The translations under genes and the position numbers were made by a program. Positions 11,142-22,815 of a stretch of 64,000 bases of DNA are shown piece by piece (position 1 is the first letter of the stretch; each line of letters opens with the position of its first letter). The notes under the pieces were generated by a model. The model saw nothing but the letters and a program-made list of their open reading frames with translations, did not search any database and was not told where the DNA came from. This stretch comes from Haberlea rhodopensis (lineage: Eukaryota > Streptophyta > Magnoliopsida > Lamiales > Gesneriaceae): assembly GCA_907163345.1 (NCBI GenBank), contig CAJQUN010000015.1, positions 7,534,886 through 7,598,885 on the forward strand, given 5' to 3'.

Positions 11142-13189
11142 GTGAATTATGATGATGAAATCGATCAATTCCAAGAAAATGAAGAAAGCACACCAAATAT
11201 TCAATCATCAAGTAGAAGAACTTCAAAAAAAAGAACTAGCAATGTATGGCAACTATTCGATGTAGAAAATGTTGAGGGAAAGGGATCAAGGGCAGTTTGT
11301 AAAAAATGTAAAAAAGATTATGCATATGCTTCTTCTGGTGGTACAGGTCATTTACTAAGACACATGGCTAAACATGAAAAAGAACCAACTGATGGTAACC
11401 AAACTACTCTTTCACAATTCGGTACTGATAGTAGTAGTTCAAGTTTAGATATTTTCACTTATAATGTTGAAAGAGATAGGAGAGAACTAGCTAAATACAT
11501 CGTATGGGCGGAGAAACCTTTTTCAATGGGGGCGGATGCCAAATTCACTAATTATATTCATTTAGGTTTGCAACCTCAACATAAACGATTTTCAAAGAAT
11601 ACTATTAAATCGGATGCATTCACAAATTTTAATGAATATAAAGCAAATTTAATTACGTATTTAGGTAATCTTTCATCGAAAGTAGGACTAACAAGTGATA
11701 TTTGGACAACTTATCTTGGCAATGCATCATAGCTCTGTGTTACAGGATATTGGATTGACGATAACTAGGTGTTACATAAAAAAATTTAGGTTTCACAAAA
11801 ATGATTGGCCTCATACGGGTTGAGTTATTTACAATGCCATTATGCAAGTTACTAATGAATATAATATTAGTAATAAAATCTTCTCTATTTCATTTGATAA
11901 TGCAACTAATAATACTGCTGCAATTACTATATTAAAAACTTATTTGAAACCAATTTTAAATGGTGATCTTTTTCATATTCGTTGTGCATGTCATATTTTA
12001 AATTTGTGTGTGCAAGATGGATTGAAACCACTTGAGCTTCATTTAGAAAAAAATAAAGACTACTCTTAAATTTCTTAATGGTTCAGTTGCTAGAAAACAA
12101 GACTTCAAAAGTTTATGTATTTCTCATGGTATGAATTATAAAGATTTTCCTTATGATGTTCCTAATAGGTGGAATTCTACATATTTAATGTTGCAAGCAT
12201 GTTTATCTTATAGAAATGTGATCATTTCATTTTTTAATGAAAGGATGGCCGAACATTTTCATATTGAAGAAACTGATTGGGAAATTGCTTCTAATATTTG
12301 TAATTTTTTAGAACCGTTTTATGAAGCTACCAATTTATTTTCGGGCTGTTATTATCCAACTTCTTCAATATTTTTGAATAAAATTTATGAAATTAGTGAA
12401 TGTTTTGCATTACATAGATCTGATCCGTTTTTTACAGGTATTGTCGCACCAATGGAGTATAAATTTAAAAAATACTGGAAAACTACTCATATGTTGAATT
12501 GCTTTGCATCAATTCTGGATCCTAGATTAAAATTATATAGTGTAGAAATTATAATAGAATCTTATTACACCAACATGGCTTATGAAAATATTAATATTAA
12601 TCAAGAGAAAGAGCGCATTAATAAATGTTTGTTTGCTTTGTTTTCTTTATATGATTCGTTACATAATTCTAGAGCAACTCCAGTAAGAGAAAGTGGTAGT
12701 AGTGGTGCTAGTAGTAGTAAGGGTTCTGTGTGGACAATGTTAAGAAGAAGACGAGACACTACTTCCGCTTCTTCTAGTTCTAGTTCTAATACATCTTCAT
12801 TTACTGAGCTTCAGTTATATCTAAACCAAGTCATAAATTTCAGTGAACAAGAATTAGAAACTTTTGATGTTTTGGCATGGTGGAAAGACAATGCTAGACT
12901 TTGGCCAGTACTTTCCATTATGGCACGTGATCTACTAACTCCTCCGATATCCACAGTTCCATCGGAGTCTTGTTTTAGTGCAGGTGGAAGAGTCATTGAT
13001 GAAAAAAGAAGTAGAATGAAACCAAACACTGTGGAGATGTATATTCTTTTAAAGGATTGGTTGGATGCTGATAGCCGCTTAGAAGGTTTGGGAGGACATG
13101 ATGTTTCTTCGGATGAAAATGAAGAAACTAGCATATTTTTTAAACTCTTTTGCAATTTATTATTTACTTTTGTTCAATGTAATTTGTAG
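11142..13189 (+). pseudogene. hAT transposase (BED finger, RICESLEEPER/DAYSLEEPER-like), broken
   Basis: Three frame segments follow one another: 11142-11732, 11842-12069 and 12131-13189. The first holds a BED-type zinc finger: CKKC at about residues 64-67, then HLLRHMAKH. It continues to the catalytic-domain motif TSDIW. The second holds SFDNATNN and HIRCACHILNL, typical of the hAT transposase core. The third holds RWNSTYLML and ends in the hAT dimerisation domain (WWKDN, STVPSESCFSAGGRV). Stops and frame changes at about 11732-11840 and 12069-12131 separate the segments. The first segment has no good ATG (the open frame starts near a GTG), so the true start may lie in an upstream exon. A serine-rich linker lies at about 12690-12810. 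Confidence 0.85.
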
Positions 13190-13471
13190 TTTTTCAATTT
13201 GTAGTCAATAAATTTTTATTTTACAAGTATATTGTAACAATCTATATTTTTATAATATTATTATATTTATATAATTAAAATTAAACAAAAAAAATAAAAA
13301 AAAACGAAAAAAAAGAAAAAGAAAAATTGATTTGGGTCGTGCCGGGCCAGCCAAATAAGGAGACCGACCGTGCCTGGCACGGCCCGTCTCGTTAGAGGGT
13401 CGTGCCGGCCCGGCACGGATTTGTGGGCCGTGCCGGGCCGGTACGGCCCGTTTGACATCTATAATTAGTAT

Positions 13472-13724
13472 TGTTAGATAAGTACATGGATTAATGATGC
13501 ATAAATAAAAAATTGTTTACATGGAATGATTAAGATTTAATTATAAATCTGATTAAATGATAAACTATTGTTTTGCTTCTTAGATCCTTATTAACGATAT
13601 TAAATTTTATTATTATAAATTACATTATAATTAACTAAAATTCGGATTGAATTTATGAAATAAGGCCAATTATAATTTGTATTATTTTTAATATTATTAA
13701 TTAAAATTCATTATTATTAATATA
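13472..13724. other. AT-rich flank of the hAT insertion, nothing recognised
   Basis: This is the continuation of the sequence that was split by the hAT element. It is very AT-rich with short ATTAATAAT repeats. No gene or terminal repeat was found. Confidence 0.4.
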
Positions 13725-14053
13725 TTACTATATTATAAAGAGGGAGCATGTTAAAGAAACTACTTGGCTTCTTGGTATGGCCAATTATCAAAATGCCCCT
13801 AAATCTTTTATTAATCACAAATATTATGCCAACATGCAAAATGACTGAAATATCCCTGAGACTTTTTAATTTATCCTAATATACTATATTCTAAAAATGT
13901 CTGTAATATCCTTAATAATATTGTCAATTACAATATTATCATATCATATAATATTTGTAATTACATATTTATATTGTAATTTTATACCATGTGATTTTTA
14001 AAAAAATTTACATAATATTATATATGCACGCACCGCGTGCCAAAAATCGCTAG
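13725..14053 (+). mobile_element. Small non-autonomous Helitron-like element
   Basis: The right end shows the Helitron signature: a short GC hairpin (GCACGC at 14026-14031, 3-base loop, GCGTGC at 14035-14040), then nine bases, then CTAG at 14050-14053 followed by T. The left end reads TTACTATATTATAAAGAGG, close to the usual plant Helitron start (TC plus TACTATATTA), with an A before it. Insertion between A and T is the known Helitron target. The leading TC is not conserved here, so the exact left base is uncertain. There is no coding capacity in 329 bp. Confidence 0.6.
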
Positions 14054-14293
14054 TATTAATAATTTGGGCAACGAGGAGTTTTTTTATCTTCATGCAAAGC
14101 TAAATATTAATTCTCTCGCAATCCCACCATAAAAAATTGAGATTATATATAATTGTGAATAATATTTTGGGATACTTACTTAAAAATCCAAAAACCTAAT
14201 GTTTATTTTAACTTCAGCCCCTATAACTGTTTTTTAAAGTCTGCACTCCCCAATGCAATCTTTTACTTTGTCCCCCTCCCTAAAATCTAAAAG

Positions 14294-14840
14294 TGTGTAT
14301 CTTAGGAAACTAACAAATAAAAACAACAAATGACTTGTATTAGAAATGTCGATGTGAGATTTATAATCTCTGTCCTTAAGACAATATTGCATCGCTACGG
14401 TGCTGACGGTTTACTTTGGCAATTTGTCTCCCAAGATACAACGACTATGATTTGTGATAGGAGCACTCCAAATCACAAATCCTTTAAACCACAAAAGTTT
14501 AAAAGTGTTCAATATTCAACAAGGATGAAGATCCACAAAATTACTCAAATTTTGATCTTCTATATGATGTGAATTTCTAAAATTTCATGTCAAATTCAAG
14601 TGAGGGATGTTATATTTATAGTATGTCAAGAAGTATGTCAAAAAGGACACCATTTGGAGGCATCCTATCGCCAAAAATCACACACGAACTTAAATAGATA
14701 CATCATTTCACGCATCATATACAGGGCTCGATCGATCGAGCTAGTAGCACGGTCGATCGAGCTATTGTACCAAAGTTACCAAAATTTTTCTTGACAGCTC
14801 GATCAATCGAGCCAAAAGGCTCAATTGATCGAGCTCATTT
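14294..14840 (-). repeat. Inverted LTR copy related to the gag-only element's LTR (solo or truncated)
   Basis: Read on the minus strand, about 500 bp aligns with the LTR at 6610-7159. Shared text includes TTTGAGTAATTTTGTGGATC, GATTTGGAGTGCTCCTATCA and TATTGTCTTAAGGAC. The sense 3' end is near 14294 (…CCTAAGATACACA); the sense 5' end is unclear at about 14840. It carries paired palindromes at 14729 and 14750, and at 14800 and 14822 (21 and 22 bp spacing; only 14729 is exact). I see no partner LTR or gag beside it. Confidence 0.65.
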
Positions 14841-15665
14841 AATTCATTTTTTTCTATTATTTATTTCTTTAAATTGTGATTAAAAATTTTCTCCTTAAAA
14901 ATATTCATATGATAAGAGTTGTTATAAATTTTGCACTAAATCGCATAAAACTCATTTCTTATTTGAAACTATGAAAATATTTTATAAATTAAATAAATTA
15001 AGTTTACCATGAATATCATTGTCAATAAAATCTTAATACGACACATATTTTTTATGAATTTATCAATAAACTATTTTCTAATTAAAATTGTTTGATTTGA
15101 AATTTATTAAAAATATCATTATTTTTCTTCTTATTATTGGTTTTTAATGCATCAATAAGTATAAAAATTTAAATTGTGTTACTAAAATAAAATAAACATT
15201 TGATTAGTACCACAATATCCATTTTCGGTACCACATTTGTTAAAATATTATGTGGTATTTGTTCCCTATAAGTCAAAGAAAATTTGGGAAAAACTGTGAT
15301 ACTGTAAACTTTGAATTGTGGTATTTTCTTAGCTAAGATGTGATACTATTGACATAGACTTGCAAATGGTAACACATTGTAACACATTCCTTTGTAATTA
15401 GTACCATATTATTTCTTAAACGGTAACACAGTTATAAATTTAGAGTACCTCGATTTAATGCAGGTAGTATCACATTAAATATATATATTATTTGATATGA
15501 TTACTACCAATTACTAATACATTTGTATATTATATGTGATATAATTATATTATATGTGATATAATTACTATCACGTTATATGTATACTATTTAAATATAT
15601 ACTATTAGATAGAGTTACTACGAATTACTAATACAAATATGTGAAAATAAAACCACATCACATAT
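14841..15665. other. AT-rich stretch with degenerate GGTAC repeats
   Basis: No gene is seen. From about 15180 the words GTGGTA, GGTACCACA and GTGATACTA recur at irregular spacing. They resemble the better ordered 22-bp array at 23440-25925, so this is probably the other flank of the same host repeat region, separated by the copia insertion at 15666. Confidence 0.45.
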
Positions 15666-17031
15666 TGTTGGGAAACGATTCCTAAGTTTTGGTAATTACA
15701 GACACCCACCGGGTAAAGACATCCACCGGATAAAGACATCCACCGGGTGAAGACATCCATCGGATGAGGACATCCACCGGGGAAGACATCCACCGGGTGA
15801 AGACATCCATCGGATGAGGACATCCACCGGATAAAGACATCCACTGAATGAAGACATCCACCGGGTGAAGACATCCATCGGATGAGGACATCCACCGGGT
15901 GAAGACATCCACCGGGTAAAGACATCCACCGGATAAAGGCATCCACCGGGTGAAAACATCCATCGGATGAGGACATCCACCTGGTGAAGACATCCACCGG
16001 GTAAAGACATCCACCGGATGAAGTCATCCACCGAATAAAGACATCTACTTGATGAAGACATCTACCGGATGAAGACACCTACCGGATGAAGACATCTACC
16101 GGACTGAGATACTCACTGGATAAAAACATCTACTGCATGAAGTCTTTCATCAAGTCTAACCAACATCTACTAAGCTAAAAAGTACGACTGGATATTGTAG
16201 TTACAAAACCAGTAGAAGTGAATCCAGCAGCGAGAGTACAATTCCATTTTACAAAGGTACAACAGAACGACAAGCACTACAAAATCATCGCCATCAATTC
16301 CGTCAGATTGAAAGAGCCGTTGCTGAATAAAAATGTAAGGAAAATAAAATAGAGAAGAAAACAGATTCTACGCTGAACCTTCCATACCAAGAAAGTCTAC
16401 CGTTGGAAATGAAATCTATAAATACAGATGCTGAATGAATGAAGAAAAAGTTGAATCCACTGACAATCGAATATTCTATACATTCAAACAGAGAAATTTA
16501 TCAAGTGATAATTATCTGTAGATTCAGCCAGAGCAAGGAACACCTACTGATATATAAAAGATCAAGTTAAACTGGTGTACTGCTCAAAGATCGTTCAAAA
16601 ACGCTCAAAGCTTACAAGTGTAAAAGTCATTCAAAGGAGTGTTAGATAGTTTACTTTGTAAACAAATCATATACATTGTGTTGCTAAGAGTTTAGGCATA
16701 GCTGTGTGAAAGCCTAAGGAGGTTGTATACTGTAAAGTGTAAAGTCTTCTAGTGTATCCTTCCTGCAAACGAAGAAGGGGAGACGTAGAAGCGTTGTGCT
16801 TCGAACTTCCAGAAACAATCCCTGTGTTCTTTACTTGTTTTTTATTGTTTGCTTTAGTTAACTCACAAGTACAGCAGACGTTTTCCGCACTTCACTTAGT
16901 GTCTACTGACTTGCTTAATTGATTGAGAAGCTACTGCATCACTTAACAGTTTGCAGTAATTAGTCGAAGATCAGAATTTGAGGGCAGTGTTTATTCAACC
17001 CCCCCTTCTAAACACGCCTCCGATCCTAACA
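15666..17031 (+). repeat. 5' LTR of the truncated Sire-like element
   Basis: It begins TGTTGGGAAACG and ends GATCCTAACA directly before the primer-binding site. Its 3' third matches the LTRs of the second Sire-like element around AGTCTTCTAGT, GGGGAGACGTAGAAG and TTCGAACTTCCAGAAACA. A short poly-C tract precedes TTCTAAACACGCC, as in the sister LTR. Confidence 0.85.
15703..16130. repeat. 17-bp minisatellite inside the LTR, about 25 copies
   Basis: The unit GACATCCACCGGGTGAA and variants (ATCGGATGAG, ACCGGATAAA) repeat every 17 bp. Because 17 is not a multiple of three and the unit lacks minus-strand stops, all three minus-strand frames stay open for 330-470 bp. Those frames encode the same 17-residue repeat (…DVFTRWMSSSDGCLHPV…) and are not genes. 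Confidence 0.9.
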
Positions 17032-17033
17032 AG

Positions 17034-17045
17034 TGGTATCAGAGC
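17034..17045 (+). other. Primer-binding site, initiator tRNA-Met type
   Basis: TGGTATCAGAGC lies two bases after the 5' LTR end. It sets the LTR boundary and the plus orientation of the element. Confidence 0.9.
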
Positions 17046-17081
17046 AGGTTCTTCTCAATCTTGAGATATATTAAAGTTTAA

Positions 17082-18740
17082 ATGGCATCATTTAGCAAGA
17101 TCCCTATGTTCAAGAAGGATGAGTATGATGACTGGAGAATCCGTATGCAAGCACATCTAAGCGCTCAAGATGATGATATGTGGTATGTAATTACTGAAGG
17201 ACCCATGAAGATTATGAAAATCAATACAGCTGCCTCTATCACAATTGGTGAACCACAGATGGTAGAGAAGGAAAGATCTCAGTGGTCAAATGAAGAAAGA
17301 AAGAAGGCCAATCTGGATAATGTTGCAAAGGACATTTTGTTCAAAACTTTGGACAAAAATATGTTCAACAAGATCAAAATGTGTCCCACAGCAAAAGACA
17401 TTTGGGAGAAGATTGCTCAACTTTGCGAAGGAAATGATCAAACAAAAGAGAACAAGCTCACTATGGCATTACAGAAATTTGAGCACATCAAAATGATAAA
17501 TGGAGAGACTCTCAACGAATATGATGAGAGAGTGACTGGTATAATTAATGAACTTAGCCGTCTGGGTAAGGAGTTACCCAACAGAGAAGTTATTCTCAAG
17601 GTGATGAGAGGTCTCCCAAGAGAATGGGATGTCAAGACAATTGCTATGAGAGAATCGAAGGACATAAACAAGATAGATCTACATGATCTATTTGCTGACT
17701 TAAAAGCCTATGAATTTGAACTAGGTATACTGGTGGAAGATGAACCCAGTACCAGTCAACCAACCAAAGCTCTCACTACATCGGAGTCCTTGCCTACATC
17801 CACAGAGATGACTCCAGAAAAAATGTGTAATGATGCTATGGCAATGTTCGTGAAGAAGTTTGGGAAATTCATGAAGAAGAGCCAAAAATCCTATCAATCA
17901 TATCCTCGAAGGCAGAGTTCCAAGGGAAAGTCAGAAGAAGAAGAGCGAGTGTGCTTCAACTGCCTCAAACCAGGGCACTTCATTGCTGACTGTCCTAAAC
18001 CCAAGAAGGATGATCACAAAAGAGGAGTCAAAGATTATAGAAAATCAAAGGAAACAAGAAGATCATCCAGAAGGGACAGAGATCAAAAAGTGTTGATGGC
18101 TGAAGAAAGCAAGAGCAAATGGGCTGATTCTGAGTCAGAATCAGAAGAATCAATGAGCTCATCAAGCGAGAGTGAAGATGAAGAAGTCCACTGCTTGATG
18201 GCAAATGATGAGATTGAGGTACAAGAGTCTAACCTATCTGAATTTACACATAGTGAACTTACCAATGCATTGCAGGACATGATCAATAAGTATTGGACGT
18301 TATATGAATCCTTTGAAAACTATAAGACTGAGCACTCAATCCTAACTGAAACGCATAAAAACAAACTTGATTGTGAACAATCAAGGGAGTTGATTTGCTT
18401 AAGGGAAACAGTCAGTCTCCTAGTAAAAGAAAGAGATGAAGCCAAGTGTGCCTACCAGAAACTTAGCAAACTGGTTAGCACTTGGAATGCGTCTACTACC
18501 AGAAAGGATGAAGTGCTTGAGTCTATAAGGCTTGCTGGTGATTTAACAGGCATAGGCTATAATAGTAATGACGGCAGTTCATTTGGTAATGAAACTCAAC
18601 TGTGTCTAACAAAAAGCAAAGTTCAAACAATGAACTTTGTAAGATCTAGCACAGTATATGACCCTTATGAACTGGTTAAAGAACCTGTTAAAGCAACACT
18701 CATCAAGGAACAGGCACAGACAGGGGTATCGGTTATGTAG
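17082..18740 (+). CDS. Gag polyprotein of the truncated Sire-like element
   Basis: This is a 552-codon frame from the first ATG after the primer site (MASFSKIPMFKKDEYDDW). It is the retrotransposon capsid/nucleocapsid protein that packages element RNA in cytoplasmic particles. The copia gag (UBN2-type) region covers about residues 1-220. A CCHC zinc knuckle (CFNCLKPGHFIADC) lies near residue 290 after a basic stretch. A serine- and glutamate-rich acidic region follows at about residues 350-375, then a possible coiled coil. The frame ends at TAG 18738-18740. The related gag C-terminus continues in another frame (ending in VIQVWVPKELIPPGPN near 19040), so the frame is probably shortened by a small deletion or frameshift. 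It is still the longest intact frame of the element. Confidence 0.85.
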   Translation: MASFSKIPMFKKDEYDDWRIRMQAHLSAQDDDMWYVITEGPMKIMKINTAASITIGEPQMVEKERSQWSNEERKKANLDNVAKDILFKTLDKNMFNKIKMCPTAKDIWEKIAQLCEGNDQTKENKLTMALQKFEHIKMINGETLNEYDERVTGIINELSRLGKELPNREVILKVMRGLPREWDVKTIAMRESKDINKIDLHDLFADLKAYEFELGILVEDEPSTSQPTKALTTSESLPTSTEMTPEKMCNDAMAMFVKKFGKFMKKSQKSYQSYPRRQSSKGKSEEEERVCFNCLKPGHFIADCPKPKKDDHKRGVKDYRKSKETRRSSRRDRDQKVLMAEESKSKWADSESESEESMSSSSESEDEEVHCLMANDEIEVQESNLSEFTHSELTNALQDMINKYWTLYESFENYKTEHSILTETHKNKLDCEQSRELICLRETVSLLVKERDEAKCAYQKLSKLVSTWNASTTRKDEVLESIRLAGDLTGIGYNSNDGSSFGNETQLCLTKSKVQTMNFVRSSTVYDPYELVKEPVKATLIKEQAQTGVSVM

Positions 18741-19104
18741 AACCACTCAAAGAGGCTGAACCGAGGCAAAAGTTCAGAAATGAACTTAAACCCACTGGTC
18801 GAGCAGCTAGAGAGGTTAAACCCAACTGGTACTACAACCGTAAGCCTGTCCAGAAGAGATATATGCTCTATAACAGGAACTACAAACCAAAAGCACATGC
18901 ATACACATATTATCACACTACAAGTTCTAGACCATCACCATCACTGTTTAATACACGCACATTTCAGAACACACACCGACCTAAGCTACTCAGGGTCATA
19001 CAAGTGTGGGTTCCGAAAGAACTAATTCCTCCTGGACCCAATGGATTGGGTACCAATCATGTATTTTCGCTTTAATTGCAGATATCTAGAGTCCAGCAAG
19101 TTCA

Positions 19105-22100
19105 AAGCTCATAGTGGTTTCTGGACAGTGGATGCTCTAGACATATGACAGGGAATGCTACCCTGCTATCTGAACTTGTTGAAATCTCAGGACCAAAAAT
19201 AACATTTGGGGACAACGCGAAAGGTAGAACTGTGGGTAAGGGTAAGATTATCCATGGTAACGTTATCATAAAAGACATTTTGCTGGTAGAAAACTTGTGC
19301 TACAATTTGATTAGTATCAGTCAATTATGTGACAATGGATATTCTGTAGAATTCAACCAACACACCTGCACAATTAAAACTGACGATGGTAATACTCTAA
19401 TTGTAGGAAAAAGGCATGAGAACACCTATTTGATTGATTGGAACTTTAATCAACCTGCCTCCGCTACTTGCTTTGCTGCTTTGAATTACTCCAAAAATTG
19501 GCTTTGGCACAAGCGATTGAGTCACTTAAATTTTAAAACTATTGCCAGTCTTCGTAAACTTGACCTGGTTGTTGGACTGCCCCAAATCTAGTTCTCAAAA
19601 GATAAGATCTGTTCAGCCTGCCAATTGGGTAAGCAAATCAGATCCACCTTTAAGAACAAAGGGAGTAGATCTTCTTCTCGGTGCCTAGAGTTGCTGCATA
19701 TGGATCTTTTTGGTCCTATACCAGTAACAAGTCTAGGGGGAATGAAGTACACTCTAGTGTTGATAGATGATTACTCTCGTTTTACGTGGGTCTTATTTTT
19801 TAGTGGTAAAGATCAGGCTACTCCAAAGCTGATCAAGCTACTCAAGAGATTACAAAATGAGAAATCAAATGGGATAGATAGAATTCGCAGTGACAAGGGT
19901 ACAGAATTTACCAATCAATTACTCGAATCTTATCTAGATGACCTAGGTATCAAACACGAATACTCTGCTGCAAGAACACCACAGCAAAACGGAGTTGCTA
20001 AGCGTAGGAACCGCACTTTGAAAGAAGCTGCACGAACTATGCTAGCAGAATCCAATATATCGCCGAGGTTTTGGGCGGAAGCAGTCAACACATCTTGTTA
20101 TACGCAAACAGATCAATGATAAATAAACGAGCAGACAAAACTCCATATGAGATCTGGAATGGCAGTAAGCCAAATATTTCTTATTTCCATGTGTTTGGTT
20201 GCAAATGTTTTATTCACAACAATGGAAAAACTCATCTCACCGCTTTTGATGCTAAATCTGATGCTGGAATATTTCTTGGCTATTCTTCTGTAGTAAAGCT
20301 TTCAGAGTTTTCAACAACAGCACTCTTACTGTAGAAGAATCCATTCATGTTAAATTTGATGAGTCTGCAGACAGCATTGAAAACGACTTACGGATCAACA
20401 ATTTGAGCAATCGACTGGAAAACACAGTCATTGATGATCCAAGTGATGAAGAAGAAGAGCCAAATAGAAGGATTGACTGCAGCTTAGAGCCAGAAGTTCC
20501 AGAAGCACAGGTAGAAGAATCAGCTGATCAACAGGAACTGGAACCTACCGACACTGGAATCAGGTTGACTCCTACTGCAGTGGATGGAGACAATGCACAC
20601 AATGAACAAGTCGATTCTCCTGAGCAACTATCCAAAATCACTACAACTGAAGAAGTCAATCCCCTTGGACCTCCGCTCCGGTGGAAGAAGGATCATCCAC
20701 CCGGGCAGGTCATCGGTAACCCTCTTGCTCCTCTGCGTACCAGAGGACAGATGATTAATGAATTCCTTCATACAGCTTTCATTTCTCACATAGAACCTAA
20801 GAAGATTGGTGAAGCTATCCTAGATCCTAGCTGAGTAGAAGCAATGCAAGAAGAACTGAATCAATTTCAAAGGAATAATGTTTGGCATTTAGTTCCACGT
20901 CCATCGCATCACACAGTAATTGGCACTAAATGGGTTTTCAGAAACAAGTTAGATGAGAATGGTGATGTAATCAGGAATAAAGCAAGATTAGTTGCACAGG
21001 GATACAGGCAGGAAGAAGGCATTGATTTCGATGAAACCTTTGCCCCTGTAGCCCGATTAGAAGCCATTCGCATATTTCTTGCCTTTGTTGCATATAAAGA
21101 CTTCAAAGTCTATCAGATGGATGTTAAGAGTTCCTTTCTTAACGGTAATATCCAGGAAGAAGTCTATGTTGAACAACCCCCTGGATTTGAAAGCCATCTG
21201 CAACCCTCCTATGTTTATCATCTGAACAAAGCTTTGTATGGTCTGAAGCAAGCCCCCCGTGCATGGTATGAAACGTTATCAAAATACTTGATTGAACACA
21301 ACTTCACCATTGGCACTGTGGATAAAACTTTATTCAAATTTACGAAGGGTGACCATACTCTGCTAGATATATGTTGATGACATCATTTTTGGCAGTACTA
21401 ACTCAAAATTGTGCGAAAGATTTTCTAAAATTATGCAGGATCAATTTGAGATGAGCATGATGGGAGAATTATCATTTTTCCTAGGATTGCAAGTCAAACA
21501 ATCCAGTGAGGGAATTCTGATAAATCAATCCAAGTATACCAAAGAGCTTCTGAAGAAGTATGGGATGAATACCAGCTCAGCTGCTGCTACACCTATGAGC
21601 TCATCTGCAAAGCTTGATTTGGATGAATCTGGAATACCAGTAGATGAGAAAATGTATCGTGGTATCATTGGCTCATTACTATACTTAACAGCCAGTAGAC
21701 CTGACATCATGTTTGCAGTTTGCATCTGTGCCAGATTTCAAGCCAATCCCAAACAATCTCATTTCACAGCAACTAAACGCATTCTGAAGTACTTAAAAGG
21801 GACTGAGAATGTCGGTCTATGGTATCCAAAAGACTCCACCTTCAATCTTATCGGATACTCAGACGCAGACTATGCTGGATGCAAAATTGACAGGAAGAGT
21901 ACCAGTGGGTACTGTCAGTTTTTAGGAGATAGACTTATTTCATGGGGATGCAAGAAGCAAACTTCCATTGCTACCTCTACAGCTGAAGCAGAATACCTTG
22001 CTGCTGGAAGTTGCTGCGCTCAGCTACTCTGGATTCAACAACAATTGAGAGACTATGGCATTGAGTCAACTGAAGCTCCAATCTTCTGTGACAATACATC

Positions 22101-22317
22101 TGCCATAGCCATCACTTACAATCCAGTACTTCACTCTCGAACAAAGCATATCGACATACGTCACCACTTCATCAGAGACCATGTAATGAAGAAGGAGATT
22201 CGACTGGAGTACATATCTATTGAGCAGCAAGCAGCAGATATTTTTACCAAGCCCCTACCGGATGCAAAATTCTCTTACTTCCGGAATATCCTTGGATTAA
22301 TTGATATTTCCTCTTAA
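19105..22317 (+). pseudogene. Copia pol remnants (protease, integrase, RT, RNase H)
   Basis: Domain order is that of Ty1/copia. The protease motif LDSGCSRHMTG is at about 19122-19154. The integrase zinc domain (WHKRLSHLNF, CSACQ) is split by a stop at 19589-19591. The integrase core has MDLFGP, RSDKGTEF and NGVAKRRNR, where the third catalytic residue is Lys instead of Glu. The RT spans about 20844-21390, and RNase H motifs (SDADYAG, STAEAEYLAAG, FCDNTSAI) lie near 21860-22110. Breaks visible by comparison with the sister element are frameshifts near 20110 and 20290, a Trp-to-TGA stop at 20832-20834, and a small deletion near 21365 just before the YVDD box, which shifts the frame. The last segment (21409-22317) is open to its stop. 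Confidence 0.85.
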
Positions 22318-22815
22318 TTCTTTTTTATTTACTGATATTAAATTAAGGGGGAATTGTTTGTATGTTTTTGCATATTTTGAGGGGGAATTTTGGTAAAAAA
22401 ATTTCTATTCTGATGCCTGGCTGGTAACACAATGGTCCACTGCAGTGGATGCTACTATATCAGTCGATGTCTACATACCAGTGGATGTTACTATTTAAGC
22501 CTTGCTGACTTTTAGTTTTTTTTAGCAACCAGCTGGGACGTCGGAATTCAAATTATTTATTTTCTTACTTTTAACTTATTCAAATCCCGCCCTTTTCAGA
22601 CCCACTGCTTCTGAATATTTATTTTTTAAATGGTTTAGATGAACGCCACGTACACATGTGTCCGTTCATCTACAGTACGACGTTACATCTACCCATTATC
22701 TTTTAACCGCCTTATCCTCCATAGAATCAGTTTACTTCCTTAAACACTTCTGAAAATCTCAAAACCCTAATAGAATTTTTTTTTCTCTATCTCACAGGAT
22801 TTTCAAATCTTCAAC
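22318..22815 (+). other. Pol-ORF3 spacer with two purine tracts
   Basis: No frame is seen. AAGGGGGAATT (near 22346) and GAGGGGGAATTTT (near 22380) look like polypurine tracts, yet no LTR follows either of them. The true 3' purine tract of the sister element (AAAAAGGGGGAATT at 46567-46580) lies only after ORF3, so these are internal tracts. Confidence 0.5.

Larger units (their letters stand above)
10500..13463 (+). mobile_element. hAT-superfamily DNA transposon, complete with 8-bp target duplication
   Basis: The ends are inverted repeats: AGATGTCAAACGG begins at 10502 and its reverse complement CCGTTTGACATCT ends at 13461. The octamer ATTAGTAT is present on both sides (10492-10499 and 13464-13471), the 8-bp duplication typical of hAT. 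Subterminal zones at about 10515-10665 and 13335-13450 are rich in GGCACG/CGTGCC repeats in opposite orientation, which are plausible transposase-binding arrays. The transposase between them is broken. The element also carries five CGATCGATCG palindromes near its left end. Confidence 0.9.

Noticed and set aside
15605..16078. Three overlapping minus-strand frames of 110-157 codons with Trp/Met/Gly-rich repeats
   Set aside because: They are read-through of a 17-bp minisatellite inside a copia LTR; all three frames are open for the same reason and give the same peptide repeat.
22340..22395. Polypurine tracts after pol of the first Sire-like element as the 3' end of the element
   Set aside because: No LTR follows, and ORF3 similarity continues downstream; the sister element has its LTR only after ORF3.
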